Below the pieces are notes generated by a model, which saw only the letters and a program-made list of their open reading frames with translations, did not search any database and had not been told where the DNA came from. Below are positions 17,311-26,174 of a stretch of DNA of 53,788 bases, piece after piece (the stretch's first letter is position 1; the number at the start of each line of letters is the position of its first letter). A program made the position numbers and the translations under genes. The DNA comes from Alphaproteobacteria bacterium (lineage in GTDB: Bacteria; Pseudomonadota; Alphaproteobacteria; RF32; CAG-239): NCBI GenBank assembly GCA_015062285.1, contig SUUY01000008.1:1-53788 (forward strand). The letters are read 5' to 3'.

Positions 17311-18131
17311 CTGATTATGTTGCACGATTTTGTCCTTAAAAACAGTCCTACCCCCAAACCATAAAAAACAGCTTTAGCCCAATCTGTTTTTGTAAGCTTT
17401 GGCGAAGTTGCAATAATGTCTCCTTTTTTTATTTTTTTTAACATGGAATTAGTTAAGGAAAAGATAACAGCTACTTCGGTTTTAAGGCGAGTATTCTTTA
17501 TCAGACGCAGCAAAATTTTAGCATCTTTCACCATATGTTCCAGACGTGAAACCATTTCGTCAATCAACAATCTTAATTGTGGTGTTGCATACGTTAAGCA
17601 AATATCTGTTTTTTCTACATTATATTTACACATGAGCTCGCTTGGAATATAACATCTGCGAAGCTCACAGACATCGAATTTAAGATCTTGAATATGATCT
17701 ACAATCTGCAAGATCGTACATAAAATTTCAGCAGGCAAATATGTTGCAGGATTTTCATTGTGCAAAGCCAGCAAAAATCTTCCTACCGGCGCTGCAGAAT
17801 AGCGACAATAATCTAAAAGTTGTTCCCAAATTTCAATTTGTTGATTTTTGGCATCTCTTCTAAAAGCTTCCAACAAATCAGTAAATAATCCTGAAGACAG
17901 ATTATGTTTAGAAAAAATTTGTGACAATTCTCCGGCAACCGTATCTGAGGTTTGAGCAAAAAAATCTTTTTCAATTTGATCCAGTTGGACTAACTTTTCA
18001 TCACATGATAAATTTGCATTATCGGCAATATCGTCGATCAAACGGGCGGCATTGTAATATGAAGCAACCACAGGAATTATCTTTGGTGATAAAAACAAAC
18101 CAACCGGAAAATTTTTTTCTTTTATTGGCAT
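17307..18131 (-). CDS. hpnC: Hydroxysqualene synthase HpnC
   Basis: Paralogue of HpnD that converts presqualene diphosphate to hydroxysqualene. 274 aa from ATG 18131 (a start at 18146 would lie deeper inside trmFO); the family-typical ENFPV-like opening appears as KEKNFPVGLFL. The first aspartate motif is LIDDIADNAN and the second VDHIQDLKFD, with CYIPSELM after it. The C-terminus is hydrophobic and basic (FYGLGVGLFLRTKSC). It overlaps both trmFO and hpnD, so four genes form one unit. No squalene-hopene cyclase gene is in the window, so the end product (hopanoid, sterol-like or squalene itself) cannot be told. Confidence 0.9.
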   Translation of the reverse strand: MPIKEKNFPVGLFLSPKIIPVVASYYNAARLIDDIADNANLSCDEKLVQLDQIEKDFFAQTSDTVAGELSQIFSKHNLSSGLFTDLLEAFRRDAKNQQIEIWEQLLDYCRYSAAPVGRFLLALHNENPATYLPAEILCTILQIVDHIQDLKFDVCELRRCYIPSELMCKYNVEKTDICLTYATPQLRLLIDEMVSRLEHMVKDAKILLRLIKNTRLKTEVAVIFSLTNSMLKKIKKGDIIATSPKLTKTDWAKAVFYGLGVGLFLRTKSCNIIR

Positions 18132-19477
18132 ATTTTTTTTACCCATTCATCTATCTGACTCAAAGCACGCCGGCAATATGCCTGTTTGCGTTCGGCTCCT
18201 TTGATTTTGCGAAACTTGCCGTTAACTGTGGTTTCGCCTATAATACTTGGAAACAAGCCGAAATTAATATTCATGGGTTGATAGTGCTCAGTATCGGTAT
18301 CATCACTTAAATGAGAAAGCATTGCTCCAAAGGCTGTTTCTTTGGGTGGCAAAACCATTTTCTTATTCAGCATTTCTGAAGCAACAAAATATCCTACCAA
18401 AAACCCGATTGCTGCACTTTCGACATACCCTTCACAACCGGTGATTTGACCGGCAAAACTAATATTTGGTCTAGATTTCAAACGAAGGTATTGATCAAGC
18501 AAAACAGGGCTTTTAATAAAAGTGTTGCGATGTATTGCGCCTAGGCGAGCAAACTCGGCTTTTTCAAGACCGGGAATCATACGAAAAATTCTTTGTTGTT
18601 CGCCGTATTTTAATTTAGTTTGAAAACCAACCATATTGCGCAAAGTATCTTCTTTATTATCTTGCCTTAGCTGCACTACGGCATAAGGTTTTTGCGCCGA
18701 GTTATGCGGATTGGTCAACCCTACCGGCTTCATAGGACCAAAAACCAATGTTTCGATTCCCCTTTCTGCCATAACTTCTATAGGAAGACACCCATCAAAA
18801 TACTCAGCCTGCTCGAAGTCATGGAACTCAACTTTTTGAGCATTTAAAAGCTCATTTACAAAAGCATAATATTGTTCTTTGGTCAGAGGGCAATTAATAT
18901 AATCAAACTTATCACCCTTATCATAACGAGACTGATACCAAGCCTTAGAAAAATCTATGCTTTCTTTATAAATTACAGGAGCTATGGCATCATAAAAATT
19001 AAGCGATTGATTATCTATTTCCTGCAAGATGCTTTTAATGAGTCTCTCTGAGCTGAGGGGGCCGCTGGCTACTATCCATCTTCCATCATTTCCTTTAGGA
19101 AGTTCGGTTATTTCTTCATATTCAAAACTAATATTTTCATGTGATAGCAATCTTTGCGAAACTAATGAAGCAAATCCATCTCTATCAACCGCCAATGCTC
19201 CTCCGGCGGGAACTTTAGTTTGGTCTGCACAATTCATGATTAATGAGCTGGCACGACGCATTTCCTCATGAAGCAACCCGATTGCACTGGTAGAGGAATC
19301 ATCTGAGCGCAAAGAATTAGAGCAAACTAATTCAGCGCAATAATTTGTTTTGTGCGCCGGAGATTTTATCTTGGGCCTCATTTCATGAACAACGACTTTG
19401 ATTCCTCTTTGTGCCAGCTGCCAAGCCGCTTCTGATCCGGCCAAACCGGCTCCGATAATGTGAACAATATTGGTCAT
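18122..19477 (-). CDS. trmFO: tRNA (uracil-54-C5)-methyltransferase TrmFO
   Basis: Folate- and FAD-dependent enzyme that makes m5U54 in the tRNA T-loop. 451 aa from ATG 19477, preferred over 19492 because a GAGAG stretch precedes it. Features: the N-terminal FAD fold IIGAGLAGSEAAWQLA, the family block CSNSLRSDD, LLHEEMRRASSLIM, PAGGALAVDRDGF, and near the end LFPSIIGETTVNGKFRK. It heads the operon with hpnC, hpnD and hpnE. The link to squalene synthesis is probably only positional. Confidence 0.95.
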   Translation of the reverse strand: MTNIVHIIGAGLAGSEAAWQLAQRGIKVVVHEMRPKIKSPAHKTNYCAELVCSNSLRSDDSSTSAIGLLHEEMRRASSLIMNCADQTKVPAGGALAVDRDGFASLVSQRLLSHENISFEYEEITELPKGNDGRWIVASGPLSSERLIKSILQEIDNQSLNFYDAIAPVIYKESIDFSKAWYQSRYDKGDKFDYINCPLTKEQYYAFVNELLNAQKVEFHDFEQAEYFDGCLPIEVMAERGIETLVFGPMKPVGLTNPHNSAQKPYAVVQLRQDNKEDTLRNMVGFQTKLKYGEQQRIFRMIPGLEKAEFARLGAIHRNTFIKSPVLLDQYLRLKSRPNISFAGQITGCEGYVESAAIGFLVGYFVASEMLNKKMVLPPKETAFGAMLSHLSDDTDTEHYQPMNINFGLFPSIIGETTVNGKFRKIKGAERKQAYCRRALSQIDEWVKKICQ

Positions 19478-19554
19478 CAACGTATCTCTCATATAAATTT
19501 ATGCTTTTATACGTTTTTTATAATTAAAAGTAAATAAAAACTTCTTATGATAAG

Positions 19555-19583
19555 TTGAGTATAATGTTTGCTATCTGTTATAA
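19555..19583 (+). promoter_or_regulatory. Predicted promoter of the chpT operon
   Basis: TTGAGT (19555-19560) and TTATAA (19578-19583) with 17 bp between, placing the start near 19590, about 40 nt before ATG 19629. No TTAA-N7-TTAA site was seen here. Confidence 0.4.
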
Positions 19584-19628
19584 ACCAATATATAGTAAAC
19601 ACGTACATTAAGATAAAAAGAGAAAGAA

Positions 19629-20753
19629 ATGCGTTGTTTCTTGTTGTTTGTTGTATTGTCCGTAATTTTGTTTTGTCCTACTGCATCATTTGCCAGCGAG
19701 GATATGGAGGAATTTGTCTTTGACGGAGATACATTTGATACCGGAATCGAATATGGGGATACTACTGTAGAGGTTGTTGAGGAAAATGTAGTGCCCCCAA
19801 ATGAAACATTAGAAACTCCTAAGGTTGATTCGGTTGAAATTGAACAACAATCTGAAGATTTTAGGCCAGATATTCAAGATGAAAACACTATTGAAGAAAA
19901 AGCAGAAAATAATATTTCTGCAACTACAGAAAATAAAAACAGTGAACAACAAAGCACTTCAGAACACGCATTAACCGAAGCCATAAAAAATGATGAGCAA
20001 GCGCAAAAGCCGAATTTACCGTTATTAGGAAACGACACTACTTGGGTTGATAAACTAATCAGCAAGCAAAAAACCGATGCCTCGCAAGATACTTCATCTC
20101 TTGAAACAATGGTCGAAAATGCCAAAACAATGAGCAAAAGCTCTTCGAATCGATCTAATGTGTCGGTATTTGATATTTCCGGTGTCATGCTTCGTATGAG
20201 CTTAAAACAAGTAGATTCCACCCTAAAAAACCGACTGTTTAAAAAAGTTATGTCTAAATATCAAATACCAAACTTTATTAAATGGAGAAATGAAGAATTT
20301 TGCCGAAATTCCGGTGTTGTCGGCTATGAACGAATTGAGGCTTGTATTGCTCAAAAGGCAAAAAAAGACAAACATCAATATGTGCAAGAAACCAAGTACA
20401 TAAAATATGATACTAAAGAAGAGATTTCAGTTTTCTTTACAAGTAACTTTACAGACAATAAAGTATATAAAGTCACATACAAGAGTCAGGCTGCAAATAT
20501 TGCCGGAAACAGTCCGAAATCAGTTTATTTGCGCAACATAAAAATTTATGATTTTTGGAAGAAAATAAACCAAAAATATGGTGCACCAGACGATAAAGAA
20601 ACGGTTACATGGGGACTTGGAGATAATAAACCATTTATGAAAGCTTCAACCGGATATTTGATGATGGAAGATCCTATGCTCAAAGAGCTTGATTATACAA
20701 GAATGTCCAGAGAAGATCAGCGATACATGAATACGGATTTATACAGTTTTTAG
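19629..20753 (+). CDS. Exported protein of unknown function, first gene of the chpT operon
   Basis: 374 aa with a classical signal peptide (MRCFLLFVVLSVILFCPTASFASE, cleavage likely after Ala22 or Ser23). Residues ~25-165 are acidic, low in hydrophobics and probably disordered. From ~178 an ordered domain begins with FDISGVMLRMSLKQVD, a pattern (Gly-Val-x-Leu-x-Met-Ser/Thr) that recurs in alphaproteobacterial periplasmic proteins. It continues to a Tyr-rich C-terminus (TRMSREDQRYMNTDLYSF). Two Cys (FCRNS, EACIAQ) could form a disulphide. It ends 12 nt before chpT, so an envelope protein is co-expressed with the CtrA phosphorelay. No family name can be given. Confidence 0.75.
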   Translation: MRCFLLFVVLSVILFCPTASFASEDMEEFVFDGDTFDTGIEYGDTTVEVVEENVVPPNETLETPKVDSVEIEQQSEDFRPDIQDENTIEEKAENNISATTENKNSEQQSTSEHALTEAIKNDEQAQKPNLPLLGNDTTWVDKLISKQKTDASQDTSSLETMVENAKTMSKSSSNRSNVSVFDISGVMLRMSLKQVDSTLKNRLFKKVMSKYQIPNFIKWRNEEFCRNSGVVGYERIEACIAQKAKKDKHQYVQETKYIKYDTKEEISVFFTSNFTDNKVYKVTYKSQAANIAGNSPKSVYLRNIKIYDFWKKINQKYGAPDDKETVTWGLGDNKPFMKASTGYLMMEDPMLKELDYTRMSREDQRYMNTDLYSF

Positions 20754-20765
20754 GGGCAAGTAAAT

Positions 20766-21362
20766 ATGAACTACAATGTATCAGAATTAATATGCACAAG
20801 AATAAGCCATGATCTCATCGGCAATATTGGCGCGGTTGCAAATGCTGTTGAATTGCTGGAAGAAGGTGATATGGACTTTCTGTCTGATATTCATTCTATT
20901 TTGAAAATAAGTTCATCAACATTATCGGCAAGATTAAAATTTTTTCGTATGGCATTTGGTGTCGGAAATGCAAATATTGAAAACATTGCATTAGTAAATA
21001 AAACAATTAATGAATATTTGGCTACCATTGGAGGAAAAAACCCGCCTTTGGCTGATATCAATTTTGAGAATATTAAATATAGCAAAGCTATTATGCTGGC
21101 AGTTATGGCTTTAGGCGATTTATTGATTCGAGGCGGTACAATTTTTGTTGTTGAAAAAAACAACCAAGTTCTTGTCGGAATAGAAAAAGACGCAAAGATT
21201 GCTGAAGATAAATTAGCACAAACCATAAAAGTTTTGCACCAAACTGCGGATAATCTATCGGCACAAGATGTTCCTTTACTATATTTGCTTGATGTATGTA
21301 AAAATAATAATATAAAATTAGGCGGCCAAACTTCTCCGTCATTATGTTTTGTTTTGGAGTAG
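20766..21362 (+). CDS. chpT: Histidine phosphotransferase ChpT
   Basis: Relays phosphate from the hybrid kinase CckA to CtrA and CpdR. 198 aa. The phospho-accepting His15 lies in the signature RISHDLIGNIGAVANAVELLEE. A dimerisation helix pair and a degenerate ATPase-like fold follow (residues ~80-198), with no N- or G-box motifs of true kinases, as expected for ChpT. It sits between the exported protein gene and the receiver gene with gaps of 12 and 3 nt. The order chpT-cheY-like-cheR is also known from Caulobacter. Together with ctrA in this window it supports a working CckA-ChpT-CtrA pathway. Confidence 0.92.
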   Translation: MNYNVSELICTRISHDLIGNIGAVANAVELLEEGDMDFLSDIHSILKISSSTLSARLKFFRMAFGVGNANIENIALVNKTINEYLATIGGKNPPLADINFENIKYSKAIMLAVMALGDLLIRGGTIFVVEKNNQVLVGIEKDAKIAEDKLAQTIKVLHQTADNLSAQDVPLLYLLDVCKNNNIKLGGQTSPSLCFVLE

Positions 21363-21365
21363 AAA

Positions 21366-21731
21366 ATGATTAGATGCTTAATTGCAGATGACTCAAAAAT
21401 AATGCGCATGCTGTTAAGAAAAATTGTAGAAAACTTTGGTTTTATGGTTAGCGAAGCCGAAGATGGTGAAGATATCTTAGAGCAATGCGTTTCTTTTCAG
21501 CCGGACTTGATTATTAGCGATTGGAATTTGCCCCTCATTGACGGAATCGATGTTTTATACAAAATAAGAGCAGATCGCAAAATAAAACAACCTCGTTTTA
21601 TGTTTTGCTCGTATATTACCGAAACAGCAATAATTCGCCAGGCTTTAGATGGTGGAGCCGATGATTTTATTATGCGCCCGTTTGACGAAGATATTATTGC
21701 CTCAAAACTTGCAATTTTAGGTTTGTTATAA
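21366..21731 (+). CDS. Single-domain CheY-like response regulator
   Basis: 121 aa, receiver domain only. Acidic pocket Asp8/Asp9 (IADDSKIMR), phospho-acceptor Asp52 (IISDWNLPLIDG). In the beta5 loop the usual Lys-Pro is Arg-Pro (FIMRPFDEDII), so the conserved lysine that senses phosphorylation is replaced by Arg. It starts 3 nt after chpT and ends 10 nt before cheR. It may be a chemotaxis/motility output or a partner of ChpT or CheR. The Lys-to-Arg change may alter signalling but does not by itself prevent phosphorylation. Confidence 0.88.
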   Translation: MIRCLIADDSKIMRMLLRKIVENFGFMVSEAEDGEDILEQCVSFQPDLIISDWNLPLIDGIDVLYKIRADRKIKQPRFMFCSYITETAIIRQALDGGADDFIMRPFDEDIIASKLAILGLL

Positions 21732-21741
21732 GGATATTGGC

Positions 21742-22644
21742 ATGAGAAAACAAGATTTTGAATTTTTGATAGCCTTGCTTAAAGACAATGCCGGCTGGGA
21801 GTTTGACGAAGAACAATATTTTGTCGTAGATAAAAAAATATCTAATATTGTTCGAGAAAAAGGTTATAGCTCAACCGAAGAACTTATTGCTAACTTAAAA
21901 ACAGAAAATAGGCAATTAATTGCTAATGTGGTCGAAGAAATGGCTTTTTCTGATACATCTTTTTATCGTGATTATGATGTTTTTAATCAATTTGAAAATC
22001 ATTTGCTTCCCAGCATCAGAGAAAATAATCGCTCAAGAAAAAAAATTCGATTTTGGAGTTTAGGGTGTAGCAGCGGGCAAGAAGCTTATTCTATTGCCTT
22101 TGCCATAAAAAGAAAATTTATCGGTTTGGATAATTGGGATGTCAGCATTTTGGGGACAGATATATCATCTGTAGGTATAGCTAAAGCTCAACGTGGTATA
22201 TACAACAATTTTGAAGTCCAAATGGGATTATCTGCCAAATCGATACTGGAATTTTTTTATAAAGATGATGATAACTGGCATGTAAATAACGACGTTATGA
22301 AAATGTTGGAATTTCGCCGCTATAATATGCTTGATGATGTTACGTATACAGCAAAATATGAAGTTGTTTTTTGTCGTAATGTTTTGCGCTATTTTGCTAA
22401 AGAGTATCAAGATGCAATATTGCAAAAAATCAGCAATTGCCAAAACGAAAGCGGCATACTGTGTTTAGGCAAAAACGAATATATTCCCGGAATAGAGAAA
22501 TATTATAATAAGCTTGAAGGAACTAACTGTTTTTATGTGAACAAAAGTGCAACTAACACAAATAAAAACATGAGTACTCAGAGCAATATACCTCCTTCAG
22601 ATGCAATGCCTAAATTTGTTCGTCCGGATATTTTCGGTAAATGA
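21742..22644 (+). CDS. cheR: CheR-type protein-glutamate methyltransferase
   Basis: SAM-dependent methylation of chemoreceptor glutamates. 300 aa. The N-terminal helical domain (1-~75) is followed by the catalytic domain with FSDTSFYRDYDVF (substrate and SAM contacts), WSLGCSSGQEAYSIA (SAM-binding loop), ILGTDIS, and FCRNVLRYF. The C-terminal ~30 residues are Asn/Ser/Thr-rich and then PKFVRPDIFGK, a probable tail beyond the catalytic fold. No receptor or cheB gene is near, so the substrate is elsewhere. Last gene of the chpT operon. Confidence 0.92.
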   Translation: MRKQDFEFLIALLKDNAGWEFDEEQYFVVDKKISNIVREKGYSSTEELIANLKTENRQLIANVVEEMAFSDTSFYRDYDVFNQFENHLLPSIRENNRSRKKIRFWSLGCSSGQEAYSIAFAIKRKFIGLDNWDVSILGTDISSVGIAKAQRGIYNNFEVQMGLSAKSILEFFYKDDDNWHVNNDVMKMLEFRRYNMLDDVTYTAKYEVVFCRNVLRYFAKEYQDAILQKISNCQNESGILCLGKNEYIPGIEKYYNKLEGTNCFYVNKSATNTNKNMSTQSNIPPSDAMPKFVRPDIFGK

Positions 22645-22673
22645 AAATTTTGCTTGGTTTTCACTTATTTGGT

Positions 22674-24053
22674 TTATATTCTTTTCCAAGAAGTTCCTTG
22701 AGGAGAATCTTCTAAGATAATTCCTCTGGCTTTCAATTCTTCTCTGATTTGATCTGCAAGAGCATAGTTTTTAGACTTTTTGGCCTCTGACCTTTCTGAA
22801 ATCTTGGCTTCAATAAAAGAAACTTCATCATCATTTTCTTCGCCCTTAAACCATTGTTTAGGATCTTGGTAAAGCAGTCCCAACAAACCGGCAGAAGATA
22901 AGAAAACACCTTTAATTTTTGCTTTCTCATCAGAAGATGTTGCCCTATTCAAGGCATTTGCCATTTCGTGTAAATATGATATTGCCAAAGGAGTATTAAG
23001 ATCATCTGACAAAGCTTTAACGACACGATCATCAGCCTCTGCCGGTAATGCTTCGACATCATAACTTGCCAGCAAGGCATTGTAGAATTTATCTAAAACT
23101 GTTTTGGCTTGTGCCAGTCCCTCAAAAGTAAAATTAAATGGCTGATGATAGTGAGTTGACAAGAACAAAAGTCGCAAAGCTTCAGCCGGTGCCTTAGCCA
23201 ACACTTCATCTATGGTATAAAAATTGCCAAGAGATTTACTCATCTTCACACCATCTACCATAAGCATTCCGCCGTGCACCCAATAGTTGGCAAATTTGCT
23301 GTCAGGGTGTGCACATAATGATTGGGCACATTCGTTTTCGTGGTGCGGAAAAATAAGATCTGAACCGCCACCATGAATATCAAAACTATCTCCCAATAGT
23401 TTGGAACTCATGGCAGAACATTCCAAATGCCAACCGGGACGACCATACCCCCAAGGGCTGTTCCACCCCGGTTGGTCAGCCTCTGATGGTTTCCACAAAA
23501 TAAAGTCTGCCGGATTTTTCTTGTAGTCTGCAACTTCTATTCTGGCACCGGCAAGCATTTCTTTCATTGAACGACCTGATAAATATCCGTATGAAGGCAT
23601 AGAATCGACATCAAACAAAACATGACCTTCAGCCTGATATGCATGCCCGTTTTGCAACAAAAGTTCAACCAGCTCTATCATCTCATTGATATATTCAGTG
23701 GCTCTGGGACGATGATTGGGAGACAAAACATTAAGCTTTGCCATATCATCAACATACCATTGATAGGTTTGCTCGGTAATTTCTCTGATTGGCTTGCCCG
23801 TCTCTTTATGCTTGTTTAGTATTTTGTCATCAACGTCGGTAATGTTTGAAACATAAGTAACATGATCTTCGCCATATACATAACGCAGCAAACGATATAA
23901 AACGTCAAAAACCACCGGAGTTTTGGCGTTGCCTAAGTGGGCTTTGTCATAAACTGTCGGCCCACAAACGTACATTCTAACATTTTTGGCATCAATCGGA
24001 ACAAATTCTTCTTTGCGGCGGTGTAATGTATTGAATAAAGATATGGCAGACAT
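22674..24053 (-). CDS. cysS: Cysteinyl-tRNA synthetase
   Basis: Class I aminoacyl-tRNA synthetase charging tRNA-Cys. 459 aa, normal length. Contains CGPTVYDKAHLGNAKT (zinc Cys and the HIGH-type motif), WHLECSAMS with a second zinc ligand, HGGGSDLIFPHHENE with the remaining ligands, and KMSKSLGN. The C-terminal extension ends with a tRNA-binding segment (LADQIREELKARGIILEDSPQGTSWK). It starts 9 nt after gltX, so the two synthetases are one transcript. It faces the cheR gene end to end with a 29-nt gap. Confidence 0.97.
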   Translation of the reverse strand: MSAISLFNTLHRRKEEFVPIDAKNVRMYVCGPTVYDKAHLGNAKTPVVFDVLYRLLRYVYGEDHVTYVSNITDVDDKILNKHKETGKPIREITEQTYQWYVDDMAKLNVLSPNHRPRATEYINEMIELVELLLQNGHAYQAEGHVLFDVDSMPSYGYLSGRSMKEMLAGARIEVADYKKNPADFILWKPSEADQPGWNSPWGYGRPGWHLECSAMSSKLLGDSFDIHGGGSDLIFPHHENECAQSLCAHPDSKFANYWVHGGMLMVDGVKMSKSLGNFYTIDEVLAKAPAEALRLLFLSTHYHQPFNFTFEGLAQAKTVLDKFYNALLASYDVEALPAEADDRVVKALSDDLNTPLAISYLHEMANALNRATSSDEKAKIKGVFLSSAGLLGLLYQDPKQWFKGEENDDEVSFIEAKISERSEAKKSKNYALADQIREELKARGIILEDSPQGTSWKRI

Positions 24054-24062
24054 TTTGGCTCC

Positions 24063-25385
24063 TTAGGCTTCTTTTCCCAATAAACGATCATATACTTTTT
24101 GACGACCAAGCAGTGGCAATAACACTTTCAGTTCCGGACCTTGAGGAGCTGCAGTTAAGGCCATACGCAACGGATGAAATAAATTTTTTCCGCTTTTGCC
24201 GCTAACACTTTTCAGTTCGGAAACCCAAGCAGAATATGTATTTTCATCCCATGGCTCCGGAGGGAGAATTGAGGCTGCCCGTGAAGTTAAGTCAGCATCT
24301 TCAATCACAGGTTTAAGTTTTTGACAACAAATATCTTGCCAATCTGCAACGTCAGAAACTTTGTTTAGATTTCCGCGAAGAGTATTCCAAAAATCTTCAT
24401 CTACATTGATACGATCTTTAACCATAGCAAAAGGCAAAGAACGAACATAGTGAGTATTAAATGTTTGTAATTCTTCTACCGAAAACTTAGGCTGAGAACG
24501 TCCAAGTTTGCCAAAATCAAGCGATGCAGCCAAACTTTCTAAATCGTAAAATGGTTCAATTGCTTCAGAAGTTCCGAGTTTGGCCAAAAATGAACTGATA
24601 GCCAAAGCCTCAACTCCTTCTTCTCTAAGCTCTCTAACCCCTAATGAACCAAGACGTTTAGAGAGTTTACCTTCGGCTCCGGTAAGAAGAGGTAAGTGAC
24701 CAAATTCAGGTAATTTGCCTCCGATAGTCAAGAACATTTGAATTTGCAAAGCAGTGTTAGTAACATGGTCTTCACCACGTATAATGTGGGTTATACCAAA
24801 ATCAACATCATCGATTACAGAAGGTAAATGGTATAAATATGAACCATCGGCCCTAATAATAACAGGATCGGCTAATTTTGCGGCATCATAACGGCACTCA
24901 CCACGGATCATGTCATTCCAAGAAATTTCACCCTCCACCAATTTGAAACGATAGTGAGGTTTGCGGCCTTCTGCCTCATATGCGGCAATTTGTTCTGCCG
25001 TCAACCTTAAAGCACTACGATCATAAATTGGAGGAAGGCCTCTGCTCATCAGGCGTTTACGCATAACTTCAAGCTCTTCGGCTGTTTCATAGCAAGCATA
25101 TACCCTACCCTGAGACTTTAGTTTTTCTACAACCTCATTATAGCGATCAAGGCGTGCCGATTGGCGTGCTTCCTCATCCCAGTTAAAACCCATCCATTGC
25201 AAAACGTCTCTTAGAGCATCTTCGTATTCTTTTTTAGAGCGAAGCACATCTGTATCATCGATGCGAAGCATGAACTTTCCGCCTAATTTCTTGGCCAACA
25301 GCCAGTTAAACACGGCTGTACGAGTATTGCCTATATGCATATAGCCGGTGGGGCTTGGTGCAAAACGAACCTTTATATCTGTCAT
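24063..25385 (-). CDS. gltX: Glutamyl-tRNA synthetase
   Basis: Class I synthetase. 440 aa. FAPSPTGYMHIGNTRTAVFN carries the HIGH-type motif, and KLSKRLG is the KMSKS equivalent. A GEDHVTNTALQIQMF block precedes it. No zinc-finger cysteines are seen between the motifs, as in many alphaproteobacterial GltX. Many members of this class carry two gltX genes, one charging tRNA-Gln for later amidation; which type this is cannot be decided here. Operon with cysS. Confidence 0.96.
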   Translation of the reverse strand: MTDIKVRFAPSPTGYMHIGNTRTAVFNWLLAKKLGGKFMLRIDDTDVLRSKKEYEDALRDVLQWMGFNWDEEARQSARLDRYNEVVEKLKSQGRVYACYETAEELEVMRKRLMSRGLPPIYDRSALRLTAEQIAAYEAEGRKPHYRFKLVEGEISWNDMIRGECRYDAAKLADPVIIRADGSYLYHLPSVIDDVDFGITHIIRGEDHVTNTALQIQMFLTIGGKLPEFGHLPLLTGAEGKLSKRLGSLGVRELREEGVEALAISSFLAKLGTSEAIEPFYDLESLAASLDFGKLGRSQPKFSVEELQTFNTHYVRSLPFAMVKDRINVDEDFWNTLRGNLNKVSDVADWQDICCQKLKPVIEDADLTSRAASILPPEPWDENTYSAWVSELKSVSGKSGKNLFHPLRMALTAAPQGPELKVLLPLLGRQKVYDRLLGKEA

Positions 25386-25461
25386 TTGGTTTAACCTGTT
25401 AATGTTATTAAAAACTAATTGCCGATATTATAGGTTTTGCCACATAATTTCAAGGATATTT

Positions 25462-26115
25462 TTAATATTGATTCATTTTTGCCTGATTTTTACGTTCTGC
25501 GGATTTTGCCATATCTTCCAGATCTTCTAAAAACCATTCTATTTCTTCTTCAAGACTTATTATTTGCTCATAAAATTTGCGGCGATATGAAAGCAATAAG
25601 CTACTTTCACCAACCTTTATATCAACCAGCTGAATCCCCTTTGCTGTTTGGTGTAACCGAAAGCTAAGCAAATACTCTTTTAGCGGGGCATCACTATCAA
25701 TATTCATATTCACTATTACATTAACTACCGTAAAGTTACCATCTATAAATGCCGTTTTCACTTCATATTTAAGCCGATTCACAAAATCGAGCGGAAATGT
25801 TTTGTATAAAGCTTTTACATATCTGTTGAATATAGAAACATACCTTGATTGTTGCTCTTTGTTCATCATTCGCCAATATTTACCGACTACAAATTTGGCA
25901 ACATATTCAGAATCGATATATTGATCAAATATGGCATCAAGCTCATTATATTTTTTTACAAAATCTTTTTCTCGAAATGTATCCATTAGATGTTGACCAT
26001 TTTTTTTAGCCCATAAAACAGCATCCTCCGATGAAACAGGAATCGCCATAGCTTCACTTATTCCAAACAGAAAAAACAAAACACTAATAACTCGTAAAAA
26101 AAGATTACTTTTCAT
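25462..26115 (-). CDS. MlaC/Ttg2D-family periplasmic lipid-binding protein
   Basis: 217 aa with a signal peptide (MKSNLFLRVISVLFFLFGISEAMA). The mature part matches the MlaC fold: FDQYIDSEYVAKFVVGKYWR, then a Gln-rich helix (NKEQQSRYVSIFNRYVKAL), the TFPLDFVNRLKYEV strand region and a core ending in LVDIKVGESSLLLSYRRKFYE. Such proteins shuttle phospholipids between the outer-membrane MlaA complex and the inner-membrane MlaFEDB transporter; none of those are adjacent. A charged C-terminal helix of ~30 residues (LEEEIEWFLEDLEDM) extends beyond the usual domain. Divergent from the amino-acid-binding protein gene. Confidence 0.85.
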   Translation of the reverse strand: MKSNLFLRVISVLFFLFGISEAMAIPVSSEDAVLWAKKNGQHLMDTFREKDFVKKYNELDAIFDQYIDSEYVAKFVVGKYWRMMNKEQQSRYVSIFNRYVKALYKTFPLDFVNRLKYEVKTAFIDGNFTVVNVIVNMNIDSDAPLKEYLLSFRLHQTAKGIQLVDIKVGESSLLLSYRRKFYEQIISLEEEIEWFLEDLEDMAKSAERKNQAKMNQY

Positions 26116-26174
26116 AAAATTTTGCCTTATAATTTGTATTGTTGAATAATTATAATACTAAATTGGTTAATAAA

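Noticed and set aside
22640..22670. Hairpin TGAAAA/TTTTCA between cheR and cysS as a terminator
   Set aside because: Only a 6-bp AT-only stem with a 10-nt loop; too weak to call.
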